From Mnemiopsis leidyi (taxonomy: Eukaryota > Ctenophora > Tentaculata > Lobata > Bolinopsidae), in NCBI GenBank assembly GCA_000226015.1, contig JH154468.1, positions 102,476 to 146,120 of the forward strand: a stretch of 43,645 nt of DNA. The letters run 5' to 3'. The notes under the pieces were generated by a model. The model saw only the letters and a program-made list of their open reading frames with translations, was not told the origin of the DNA and ran no database searches. The translations under genes and the position numbers were made by a program. Numbering within the stretch: position 1 is the stretch's first letter; the number at the start of each line of letters is the position of its first letter. This document shows positions 23,101-35,900 of the stretch, piece by piece.

Positions 23101-24145
23101 CAATTATCAGCTGGTTTTTAGGTCGGGGTTGGTCAAATACTTATTTTGTTGTTGTTTGTGCGATGATGATGTGAGAGAAGGGAGGGTGATTTAAGAGGGC
23201 GAATATCGAGTGTTGCAGGCCTGGCCGATATTTAACAATCGTTTAACAAAACCTATGGGAATAAGATCTAAAAATAAACCAACCTAAATAAAGCTGACAT
23301 ATGTGGAAATGGTTGATGTTTATCGATAGGGTTTTATTAAATGTCAAATATAGCAAATAATTGTTGAAAATTGCAATGAGGACATTTCTCGTTTTCTGCC
23401 TTACTATACTATATGACGTCTACTCGTAATAAGGCACTAAGAATTGAGTAAAGTTTGGACACTAAACAAGACATTTCTCCCGTAGAACTCCAGTAGAATT
23501 CCTCTAAACATACCACCCTCCAGGAATACGACGCAGTGACACAGCACAACAGTCACATGGAACGAGAGATAGAAAAGCTGAAACAGGAGCGTATCCGCCT
23601 GGAACAGACGCTGAAACAACACCAGTGTTCCCTGGGAGGTTCCTCCTCCAGGTCCGGGGGCTCCTCCTCTCAACACGGGGGCTTCCAGCTACACAACAAC
23701 AAGGGTAGAGATAACAGGGATGGTGGGGAGAATGTAAGGCGCTATTTCTGTACGTCCCACAGCTGAGTTACTCATTTTTTAGCGTGTTTTTAGCTGTTTT
23801 AGCGTGTTTGTAGCGTGTTTTTACTTATGCATTTCGTGTCATTTGCTGCTGAGAATAATGCTGCTTTCAATGGTTTTTATGATAAAGCACGTTTTGATAA
23901 TTTTTGAGCGAGCATTGTTTTTACCTCCAAAAATCTTAAGTAAAAGATCCTATATGAACAATTTCCGTGCCCTTTTCCGGTTCCTCAGTTAGTTACTGCG
24001 GTGAAGTAACCGCTACTCAATAGAACGACATCTCTATCTGATCCTCGCCAGACTGCTAACACTTCCAATGTTTCAGGAGAAGAGCTCCACCAAGCGGATC
24101 AAACTCAAGATCGACGCTGATGTTAGGTTAAATTTGAAGTTTTGA
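17123..24145 (+). CDS. ATF3/JDP2/Fos-type bZIP transcription factor, five exons
   Basis: Nuclear, DNA-binding stress-response factor expected to bind CRE/AP-1 sites as a dimer. Coding exons: 17123-17140, 18631-18840, 20556-20663, 23524-23733, 24077-24145; 615 nt (204 aa; human ATF3 is 181), all introns in phase 0. Exon 2 holds [18 protein letters not shown], close to the VKEELRFAIQ segment of ATF3. The 108-nt exon 3 encodes the basic region [20 protein letters not shown] with the N-x(7)-R signature. The zipper spans exons 3-4 with T, V, M, L, L at successive seventh positions. A Gly/Ser-rich and basic C-terminus follows. The acidic stretch TPEEEEKRK before the basic region is also typical. 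The first exon (MHSNSK) is very short; it was chosen because its donor GTAGGT is in phase 0 and lies just downstream of P3. Two other possible first exons are listed separately. ATF3, JDP2 and Fos cannot be told apart safely without a tree. Confidence 0.85.
20442..20545 (+). repeat. tandem duplication covering the branch-point region before the basic-region exon
   Basis: Two copies of an approximately 55-base segment beginning AAGTTCTTTCTGACTT and ending ACACAAACTAATCACT lie just before the acceptor at 20555. Each copy contains ACTAAT-type branch-point candidates. Copy 2 has lost a short internal stretch. Confidence 0.8.
22369..22444 (+). repeat. 38-bp perfect-period direct duplication
   Basis: GGACTATTCCCACTGCTAAC through CTACAGC occurs twice with a single base change. 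Each copy has a CTAAC branch-point-like motif and a CTACAG acceptor-like end, inside the large bZIP intron. Confidence 0.85.
22847..23050 (+). other. possible alternative terminal exon within the bZIP intron
   Basis: After a CTCGCAG acceptor-like end (22846) an open frame of 67 codons runs to TAA 23048-23050, starting [12 protein letters not shown] and ending [13 protein letters not shown]. Its phase (0) would allow joining to the basic-region exon, giving a product without the zipper. The composition looks protein-like, but I recognise no family, and the polypyrimidine tract is weak. Confidence 0.25.
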
Positions 24146-25952
24146 CGGGACGTACCACGATATATTTCAATTAGAGTCAATTAATTAATTAAGTGCTGAT
24201 GGACTGTAATCGTGATAATTGGCTCTGATACACACTGGTCTTGTGCGTTGGAGTAAACGTCAATCCGCGTATTTGATATTCTAGGATTTAATGATGATGT
24301 AACTTTTCGAGATGGCATGGATACCATCTGTTACGTGTTAACCAATGTATACCAATGTATTGCCCTTTGATTGACATTCTATTACATTTACTACAATGGC
24401 TGATCGTCGAAAAAAGTCGATTTTTTACACTTTTAACTGTAAGTTTTTACAACGTGTTTGTTGTTGCGTTTTTCAGATTTCTCGCACATTGCTGATACTG
24501 CTAGGTTCACACTTTTTAATTTTTATTTGGGAATGGGAACTTTAATGAATGAAAAATATTCAGTGCCACACTGCTAAAGCATTTTTCTTAGGCTAATCTT
24601 TATCATCGAACCGCCTTTTTCTCGTCTTTGTTAACCTTGTTTTTAGTAAGTGGCTTTTATAATTTTGTTAGGTTTTATCTTAAGGGCCGCAGTTATCAAT
24701 TGCTATAAGTTAATTCCTCTTTAAGAGAAACACATTTTCAACCCAATCAATTCGGATGACTTAAAAGTTCTTTAAGTAAAGGTTGCTGCGGCCTTTATAC
24801 CGCGATTTATGTAGCTTTACTATGCTTATTAAAATATTTTGATTTTTCACAAAATTTTAGGAAACTTTTTTTCAGTGCAATGATTTGTGGCCGTTGTTAT
24901 GATATAGGTTTTCGTGGTCCGCGAGTTGCATGACGAATTTATCGTTAAAAGAATGAATTTATTTATGAAGGATTCGTGAAGGTTAGCGTTTTCACGTGGA
25001 TGTGTTTGGGTGTGCTCCTTGTTGGTGGCCGGGCAAAAAGGCAGGATAAATATATTGATAATCGCACATGTTTCCCAACCAGGCAAAACGCTGGTCTCTG
25101 TTAAATGTTGGAGAGTTGAATTTCACGAACTTTGATAGTAATCGATGATACCTTGTGAAAATCATGAATCCTCATATTTTCTATAACTTAAAAGTGAAGT
25201 GCTTGCCTATCCGAGTTTAACTATTTTTGCAAATCTGTTAAAGTAAGTTCATTTTTATGGGAATGATGTTTTTTTTAAAAGAAGCGGATGTGAAAACCTT
25301 TATATCCTAAAACTGTTACATTTGTTTAATATTACTTGTTTCTTAAATTAAAGAACTTTTTAGCAGATATTTTCCATATATTTTTAAATTCAATGAGAGG
25401 CAAAAATTGGGAGTCACGCAACTCATCGTAAGAGTTTACACTTTACATTATTAACTTTTAGATATATAATTCGAATACGCAGTCACATTTTTATCTTCTG
25501 TTAGTATTGTATCCCATTTGGAAACATCTTTATATTTCGCACTGTTGGTCACTTGGCGATTAAAACAATCAACAATGTCGCACCAATTTGATCCTCCCAT
25601 TATGAAAATTAATTAAGGCGGAAATTTTGTTAATGTTTTAACCCGAAAATGCCCCAAATCAATATATCATTGCCCTGTAGTTCAGAGAATTTTTTTCTGA
25701 AAAGTTATTTGTAATAAAAGTACGTTATTTATATCTTATTTCATATTTACTTGATAACATTTCGTTACCTTTATTTAGATACTTTATATATGTGTTTCAT
25801 TTGTTTGCTCTGGAAATTATGATTTAGCGCACTACTGTATAACTATTAGTATTAGTATTGATACGGACTGGACGAGTGAATCACTAAAGCAATAATTAAG
25901 GGTTTGCAATTGAGTCAGGTTTTTTGTGGACTGGACTGAATCCCTATTGAAT
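24146..25952. other. AT-rich intergenic region, no gene seen
   Basis: Follows the bZIP stop codon and includes its 3' UTR. Long A/T runs and scattered TTAATTAATTAA-like palindromes. No exon, RNA gene or clear AATAAA is supported. Confidence 0.6.
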
Positions 25953-25979
25953 TTGACGAGATTATATCCCATATCCGTC

Positions 25980-26046
25980 TTGTACAGCAGCGCGCACCCT
26001 CCTGTCATTTTATTCTCCGGGATGAGGGTCGGACAAAGTCAGACAA
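25980..26046 (+). mobile_element. element A, copy inserted in a type B element
   Basis: Runs from TTGTACAGCAGCGCGC to GTCAGACAA. It is flanked on both sides by ATATCCGTC (25971-25979 and 26047-26055), a sequence that belongs to element B, so A landed inside B. Confidence 0.7.
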
Positions 26047-26165
26047 ATATCCGTCTATCTTTGAGCTGCGAGAGTCGGGTATCACCGCGACAAAATAGAC
26101 AAAAAGTTAGACGGATATCATTTCGTCAAAGTGCGAGCCACAGGCTAGGTCATGTAGGCATGTTT

Positions 26166-26410
26166 GTACGGCAGCGCGCACCCTCCCGACCTTTTATTTT
26201 CGAGGAATGAGGGTCGGACAATGGACAAAGTCAAACAACACGCCACAAGTTGTTTGACTTTATCCGACCCTCATTCGAAGTTGACGAGATGATATCCGTC
26301 TAACGTTCTAACGCGAGGAGAGCAGAAAACTGCGAGCCGCGCGCGTGGCGCGGGTCGGGTAACACCTCGACAAATTCGAAGCGAATGACAGGAGGGTGCG
26401 CGCTGCCGTT
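26166..26410. repeat. long fold-back: element A arms facing each other
   Basis: Left arm (GGCAGCGCGCACCCTCC, then GAATGAGGGTCGGA, then AAGTCAAACAAC) is mirrored on the right by GTTGTTTGACTT, TCCGACCCTCATTC and GGAGGGTGCGCGCTGCC. The right arm is split by the 93-bp element B at 26281-26373. A second fold-back of the same design, without that insertion, lies at 27254-27412. Confidence 0.75.
26281..26373 (+). mobile_element. element B, 93 bp, with 8-bp target duplication ATTCGAAG
   Basis: Imperfect terminal inverted repeats: starts TTGACGAGATGATATCCGTC, ends in the inverse of TTGTCGAGGTGTTACCCGAC. Flanked by ATTCGAAG at 26273-26280 and 26374-26381. The uninterrupted site CATTCGAAGCGA is present at 28193-28204. 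Confidence 0.85.
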
Positions 26411-26437
26411 GCCATACTCGCGGGGGTTGCCGCTTCG

Positions 26438-26528
26438 TCAACGGGCGATGCGCGTCTAGAATTTCTTCGCCAGGCCAGAAATGCGTGACAGCGCGTGATG
26501 GCCGCGACAGTAGGTTATCAACCTACAA
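26438..26528 (+). mobile_element. element C, 91 bp, with 8-bp target duplication CCGCTTCG
   Basis: Starts TCAACGGGCGATGCGCG, ends TTATCAACCTACAA. Flanked by CCGCTTCG at 26430-26437 and 26529-26536. Same sequence as the copy at 27874-27974 apart from a short indel and point changes. Confidence 0.85.
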
Positions 26529-26674
26529 CCGCTTCGCGACAGCAGGTCAGGCAACGTCTGACAACGTTTGACAAGATGATATCCGTCTAACGAGATGATA
26601 TCCGTCTAACGTTCTCGCGAGGAGAGCAGAAAACTGCGAGCCGCGCGCGGGTCGGGTAACATCTCGACAAAAAA

Positions 26675-27253
26675 ATGGGCCGCAACGCAAGGCGACAGAG
26701 ATGGCGTGGCAGCCGCCGCGCGCGGCGTAAGCATCTGGCCACCTGGTTAGGTTAAAGATTCGTTTACGATATTACCTTGCTATACACGTATATTCCTGTG
26801 TAAGCGTGCTAATTAGCGCGAAATTAGTGATTAGGATCGGACGAGTGCGCGCAGCGCGAGCCAAGGGGCTATGTTGGCTTAGCAACATATCACCGCGATA
26901 ATCTCTGGTCTCAGTGGTTCAGGTGGTTTAGGTCCTAACCAGTGTTTACACTGCAACGCTTGTCGAGGTGTTACCCGACCCGCGCGCGGCTCGCAGTTTT
27001 CTGCTCTCCTCGCGTTTCGTTAGAACGTTAGACGGATATCGTCTCGTCAATGCAACGCAAACGAGGCTAAGGCCACAATAACAAATAAGCGCTTACTGGG
27101 CGATGCGCGGCTCTCTCTACGTTTCCCACCGATTGTTGCTAAGAAACAATTAGCCTGAGGTCCACCGGCAAATATGCGCGCGTAACCTGTAAAAACTTTG
27201 AGCTGCGCGTTCTTGGTCCGGCTACAATAGTTTAGCATCCGGTTTGCTCTAAC
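26675..27253 (+). repeat. host repeat, unit 1 (carries element B)
   Basis: Aligns with unit 2 from ATGGGCCGCAACGCAAGG to GCTCTAAC. Without its element B and one target duplication it is about 480 bp, against about 471 bp for unit 2 without its two insertions. No coding potential seen. Confidence 0.8.
26960..27050 (-). mobile_element. element B, 91 bp, with 8-bp target duplication TGCAACGC
   Basis: Reverse orientation to the copy at 26281. Flanked by TGCAACGC at 26952-26959 and 27051-27058. Unit 2 shows the empty site (CTGCAACGCCAACGAGG) at about 28117-28133. Confidence 0.9.
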
Positions 27254-27873
27254 TTGTACAGCAGGCAGCAGCGCGCACCCTCCCGACATTTTATTCTCCG
27301 GGAATGAGGGTCGGACAATGAACAAAGTCAAACAATACGCCACAAGTTGTTTGATTTTATCTGTTATCCAACCCTCATTCTAAGCGAATGACAGGAGGGT
27401 GCGCGCTGCCGTTGCCTTACTCGCGGGGGCAGCATGTCAGGCAACGTCCAACGTCTGACAACGTTACCGGGCGATGCGTGGCTCTCTCTACAACGATTCG
27501 CCGCGCATCGCCTGTCAACTATTGTCGTGAGGCTATCAGCTGTCATGTTGAAGAGATGATATCCGTTTAAGTCGTTAAGCTTTGAGCTGCGATATTTGTT
27601 TGGCTTTAATGGCCAGAGCCCTTTGTGCGCGCCACCAGAGATGCTGTCAGACGTTGCCTGACCTACTGCCGCGAAGCGCGCGGCGCGGCATTTGAAAATT
27701 TAATTGAACATTTAATTTGAAAATTGAAAATGGGCCGCAACGCAAGGCAACAGAGATGGCGTAGCACTAGCAGCCGCCGCGCGCGGCGTAAGCACCTGAT
27801 CACCTGGTTAGGTTAAAGATTCGTTTACGATATTACCATGCTGAACACGTATATTCCTGCATCCTGTGTAAGC

Positions 27874-27974
27874 TCAACGGGCGATGCGCGTCTAGAATTT
27901 CTTCGAAATTCATCGCCAGGCCAGAAATGCGTGACAGCGCGGGATGGCCGCGACAGTAGGTTATCAACCTACAA
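27874..27974 (+). mobile_element. element C, 101 bp, with 8-bp target duplication GTGTAAGC
   Basis: Flanked by GTGTAAGC at 27866-27873 and 27975-27982. Unit 1 has the single uninterrupted GTGTAAGCGTGCT at about 26800. Confidence 0.9.
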
Positions 27975-28171
27975 GTGTAAGCGTGCTTAGCGCGAAATTA
28001 GTGATTAGGACGAGTGCGCGCAGCGCGAGGCAAGGGGCTATGTTGGCTTAGCAACATATCGCCGCGATAATCTCTGGTCTCAGTGGTTACACCTAACGTC
28101 CTAACCAGTGCTTACACTGCAACGCCAACGAGGCTAAAGCAACAGTAACAAATAAGCGCTTACTGGGCGAT

Positions 28172-28250
28172 TTGTCTGACTTTGTCCGACCCTCATTCGA
28201 AGCGAGAGAATAAAATGACGGGAGGGTGCGCGCTGCTGTACAATTGACAA
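28172..28250 (-). mobile_element. element A-type insertion, 79 bp, with 8-bp target duplication TGGGCGAT
   Basis: Inverse of element A (TTGTCTGACTTTGTCC to GCTGCTGTACAA) plus seven extra bases TTGACAA at the right. Flanked by TGGGCGAT at 28164-28171 and 28251-28258; unit 1 has the empty site ACTGGGCGATGCGCGG near 27096-27110. Confidence 0.8.
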
Positions 28251-28396
28251 TGGGCGATGCGCGGCTCTCTCTACGTTTCCCTCCGATTGTTGCAAAGCAA
28301 CAATTAGCCTGAGATCCACAGGCGCACTTAACCTGCAAAAACTTTGAGCCGCGAGTTCTTGTTCCGGCTACAATAGTTTGGCCGGTTTGCTCTAAC

Positions 28397-28464
28397 TTGT
28401 ACAGCAGCGCGCACCCTTCCGTCGTTTTATTCTTCGGGAATGAGGGTCGGACAAAGTCAGACAA
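28397..28464 (+). mobile_element. element A, 68 bp, with 8-bp target duplication GCTCTAAC
   Basis: TTGTACAGC to CAGACAA, flanked by GCTCTAAC at 28389-28396 and 28465-28472. The same insertion point is occupied in unit 1 (27246-27253 followed by TTGTACAGC), so this insertion predates duplication of the host repeat. Confidence 0.85.
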
Positions 28465-28734
28465 GCTCTAACCCATAACCAAAGCTCTTTTGTGCGCGCC
28501 ACCAAAAGTGGCGTCGCAGCCAAAGGTTGGGAATCGTCCGGCAAGAATCGAGCGCTGTAACATGGACATATTGTCTTTTTGGTGACATACTTACCTATAG
28601 TTCCACACGTTTCGTAAGTCACTAAATAATAAAATCTGCTGATCTTAGCTACCGAAAGAATGATAACTGAGAATTTTACAAATGTCATGATAATAAATTA
28701 CCCTGTTGTTATGATTGTAGCCTCTTCTCGTCCT

Positions 28735-29235
28735 ATAGGAGTGCTTTAAGACCATTTGCCTAAGTGCGTGCAGTGCTATATACCCGACTGTCTATGCTGG
28801 AGATCGGAGGTTCGATTCACAGAGCCGCAAATCCAAAATAAGTGCGCTAAGCGCAGTTGCCTTTGAAATCTTTTTCGGTCGAATCAGCCGAACGACCGGG
28901 AAACCGTGATTAAGGGTTGAAAAAGAGGGTCTCTAGAATCCTCCAGGAGCCCTTCGGCATATCTGTAAAAGCCTAGGTACAGGTGTGACAAATACGAATA
29001 CGGGAAACCGTGATTTAGGGTCAAATGAGGAGGGTGTCTGATAAACGATCGATAAATTAATATCCAGTTTGCCCTTCACTACTATTGTAAAATTCCGGGT
29101 ACTGGTGCTCTAAGGGCATTTGCCTATGCAATCTTCTTCGGTCGACTCCGGGTCTTCGGATCTCCGTTTAAATATCTAGAATCTTCCATGGGCCCCTTTA
29201 GTATAATTGTTAAAGCCTGGGTACAGGTGTAACAA
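28735..29235 (+). repeat. two diverged copies of a SINE-like dispersed repeat
   Basis: Copy 1 (about 28735-28990) and copy 2 (about 29103-29235) share GTGCT-TAAG--CATTTGCCTA, TCTTCGGTCGA, TCTAGAATC-TCCA and AAAGCCT-GGTACAGGTGT. Copy 1 also has GAGGTTCGATTC, which matches a pol III B-box. An internal motif GGGAAACCGTGATT-AGGG occurs twice. Confidence 0.6.
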
Positions 29236-32204
<2,969 letters not shown>

Positions 32205-32330
32205 ACTACAATAATGTCAATGATTGGAATGGATATGGACTGGAATTCAGTATTGCACGTGCTAGTTTACAAGTTTATTGAAACTTATTAAACTTAGTCA
32301 AATTGAGTTCCAGTAGGAAAGTTGAGTCCG

Positions 32331-32336
32331 AATAAA
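32331..32336 (+). terminator. polyadenylation signal AATAAA (ADH5)
   Basis: AATAAA 127 bases after the ADH5 stop. Confidence 0.6.
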
Positions 32337-32980
32337 TTTAAAGCCATCATAAAGTTCCTTACACTTTTGTACCAGTGTTCGAAATTTGAACATTTGTGCA
32401 AGAAGGTTCGGTTATTTTTTCATGGCATTCGAGTATGGCCTAATGTATTTAGTATTTAGGACGTCCTTTAATTTTGTAAAGACGTCCATAAATTTTGTAA
32501 GAAAAATCATTCGAGTATGTTTTATGGGTATCATAATTTTATTTATTAACTAGGTCATGGCTTGTATTACGAGTTTAATTATATATGTTGAATGTTTAGT
32601 ATATAGCTTCTAAGGAAATTAGTTCCTATTTACCATTTTAATGTGAATTTTTTGTAACAAATATGTTAGATGCATTAACCCTTCATATCATGAGACTTCT
32701 TCAGAAAGTGCAACTTTTTAGAAACTAATTTTAGAATACATTAGTATTGATTATTGTGATTTTTACCTAAATTTCAGTTTTAGTTCATGTTTTGTATCTT
32801 AAATCCTTGGTTCAATCGTTAAAATCTGAAAGTATTTGTCATGATAACTCACAAAAAAAATTAGCCAGAGAATGTTATGCGATAATTTATTCACATTTTT
32901 ACACCTCTTGAATCTTGATACACTTACCGAATGTGCTCTTCATCTTCACAGATAACAAAAGTTATACTCCTAGCTGAAGA
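32337..32980. other. intergenic between ADH5 and the first Tudor gene
   Basis: AT-rich, no exon or RNA gene seen. The promoter of the Tudor gene presumably lies at the right end, but no TATA box stands out. Confidence 0.5.
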
Positions 32981-35900
32981 ATGGGAGAGGATCCGCAACC
33001 CTCTCACTCGTTCGAAGCTTTGGTTTCCCATGTCATAGATATCGACAAGTAAGTAACTTTCGAGTGTGTCGTGAGAAAGCTAGTTGAAACTTGTCTTGGA
33101 GAGAAACAAATAAACAAATCGTGATACTGAGTTATTTAAAAGTTATAAATCGTTCCAACTCTCCGTTCTATTACAGGTTCTGGGTACAACCTCTGTATAA
33201 CAATGAAGACAGAAAGAAACTTGCTGTAATTGAAAGTGCGCTTGGAAGTAGTGCTAAACCCTTCACTGATAAAACTCCCAAGGCTGATGATTATGTCAGC
33301 GTTAAACTCAACGAACGTTAGTTTCTATGGAGTTTGAATTATTTTGATCCTCCTCCTTGATTATTTCCTTGAGAGGCTAAAACAAATATAAGATTGGTTT
33401 ACGAGATAGAACAAACTTTCTGATATAAACTAAAACCGACCCATACTTACAGGTGGTTGGAAGCGAGCTCGCCTGCAACAAGACATTCACCACTCTTTAG
33501 CTTACATCAAACTCGTGGACTACGGTAGTGATGAGCAGGTTCCAGAATCTTCTCTCTATTCTCTCCCCTACGAGCTTGGTAAGTTTCAACTGGAGTTTGT
33601 TGTAATGCTTTTTAATTGTTTATCGTGTAAGTAGTAAGTATTTCTATCAGGTAATTACTTCTATCAGCTTAATTAAACAGTGCAGCAGAACACAAGCAGA
33701 CGTTACGCTCAAACAAACAAACAAACAAACAGACAACTAAACAGACAACTAAACAGACAAACTGACAAACATACATAAAAACAGACATACAAACTCCCTA
33801 CTCCCCAGGTATCGAAGTGTTACAAGAACAAAGCATGATGTGTGCTCTAGCCGGTGTAAAACCCATTCCAACCCGTCCTCCACAATCAGTTAACTACTTC
33901 CGGGACATACTGATGAACAGGAAAGTAACTGTGAAGTGTTACTCCATCTCCCCCACTACTAGCGACCTCTTAGTGGACATAGTAACTCCAGAGTACCCCA
34001 GTGTCCGGCAGAACATCCTACTTCACCAGCTAGCCTCCATGACAATAGTCCCGACAGCTCCCTACACTAAAGATCCTGGTACAATACAGCCCAAGATCGG
34101 GGAGAAAAACGCGGTAATAGTCAGTCATATTAGCGATCTGACTGACTTCTACGTCCAGTACCGCGCTACTGAGAAAAATATAAGCAGGTTAGTCCAACAA
34201 CTTTCCTCTGTTGTCTTTGTTTAGTATACCTTATATCTAGCACTGTGATATTGCTTTAAAGCTCTAGCCTTTGTCTCACATATCATTAATAAGAATAATT
34301 GTCTTAGTGTTTGATGTGTGTAATTCTCATATTAAATACCATTCCAAGTAGTTACTGTGGCTACACTACGAAGAAACTTTAAGCATGGTAACGTAACCGT
34401 AACCATGGTAACAATACCGTAACCATGGTTAAGATACCGTAACCATGGTAACAATACTGTTACAATGGTGAAGATACCGTTACCATGGTAACGATACTGT
34501 AACCATGGTAACAATACCGTAACCATGGTTAAAATACCGTAACGATGGTAACAATACTGTAACCATGGTTAAAATACCGTAACCATGGTAACGATACTGT
34601 TACCACTAACCAAGGTAACCCCAACATTCCCCTCCAGTATGATGACAGCTATGAAGAGTATGTACTCCGCTAACGTACACAGTCCAGCCTCTATGATCAA
34701 CTTGGGAATGTTGTGTTGTGTACAGCTCGGTTCTGATTGGTTCAGAGCTGAAATAAAACAGGTTCTGTCCAATGGTGAGTAGCATATAATTTAGTGATTT
34801 GTTTACCCGCTAGGTTAGCTCGGGTTCAACGTCTTTACTAATCTAGAACTTTACTAATCTAGAACTTTACTAATCTAGAACTTTACTAATCTAGAACTTT
34901 ACTAATCTAGAACTTTACTAATCTAGAACTATGCTAATCTAGAACTATACTAATCTAGAACTTTACAAATCTAGAACTATGCTAATCTAGAACTATACTA
35001 ATCTAAAACTTTATTTATCTTGATCCTAAATACCGAAATTTAATTGCTAAACTTTTACTGGCCGAACGTATTAAAGAGACTTCCCCTCAGGCTATATCCT
35101 AGTTATACTGAAAGATTTCGGTAACGTCCAGCTGGTAACAGCTAAAGCTATCTACCCCCTGGAGGGCTCCCTCATCTCCACCCCCTTCTGGGCGGTGAGG
35201 TGTGGCCTCAACAACATCGCCCCCACTACACCTACTGTCATCGGCAACTTTCCCAGGCAGCTCACTCAGTGGTTAGTCGAAGTAGATTCTAAGTTTTAAT
35301 TGGGTTAATTAGGATTTATCCTGGTAGGTTTACAGCTTTCATGTGAGGAACACACGGTCTACCTGGTAATTGAGTGCAATTAACAAAGTTTACTTTTACA
35401 GGTTCCACAAGTACGCTACTGACACTAACGCTTACCACATAGCCCACTTCATCAGACAAGCTGATGAACGGTACTACATTGAGCTGCAGGATGAGCAAGG
35501 TGGAGGTAAGTGGAGCTGGTTTGTTGAAACTTGGAGGTAAGTGTCTGGAGCTGGTTTGTTGAAACTTGGAGGTAAGTGTCTGGAGCTGGTTTGTTGAAAC
35601 TTGGAGGTAAGTGTCTGGAGCTGGTTTGTTGAAACTTGGAGGTAAGTGTCTGGAGCTGGTTTGTTGAAACTTGGAGGTAAGTGTCTGGAGCTGGTTTGTT
35701 GAAACTTTATATTTAGTAACTGTAATATCTGTTCTTGGTCGCACAAGACTTGGCAGTGAAAGTAGAGTCTGTTAAGATAGTCTGTGAAAACTCTACAATC
35801 TGCACTCGGTGTGTGGTCACGTGACACTTACTCCACTAATAACAACTCTCTGGCAGGTGAAGCGAAACCGACCACCACAGAACTACTGATAACTAACAAG

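Larger units (their letters stand above)
27730..28396 (+). repeat. host repeat, unit 2 (carries elements C and A)
   Basis: Second copy of the host repeat, lacking the element B of unit 1 but holding a 101-bp element C (27874-27974) and a 79-bp element A-type insertion (28172-28250). Confidence 0.8.
25953..28472. mobile_element. nest of short MITE-like elements in a duplicated GC-rich host repeat
   Basis: GC-rich island in AT-rich DNA made of at least three short non-coding element types (A, B, C; about 68-101 bp) in both orientations, inserted in two copies of a host repeat (26675-27253 and 27730-28396). Several insertions have exact 8-bp target duplications, and three have a readable empty site in a sister copy. 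No transposase is encoded here. The 8-bp duplication is typical of hAT elements but also of some other DNA-transposon groups. Confidence 0.85.

Noticed and set aside
27047..28688. Open frames on the minus strand across the mobile-element nest
   Set aside because: They run through element boundaries and differ between copies; the GC-rich repeats simply lack stops. No transposase motif is visible.
34332..34526. Minus-strand repeat protein of W-L-Q-Y-R-Y-H-G type
   Set aside because: Pure translation of the 20-bp minisatellite, with no start context or flanking exons.
34833..35010. CRISPR-like array
   Set aside because: The units are contiguous 16-mers with no spacers, in an animal intron; it is a minisatellite.
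35316..35827. Minus-strand open frames with a repeated S-S-R-H-L-P-P-S-F-N-K-P-A-P-D motif
   Set aside because: They are the reverse reading of the 35-bp intronic minisatellite and overlap confirmed Tudor exons on the plus strand.
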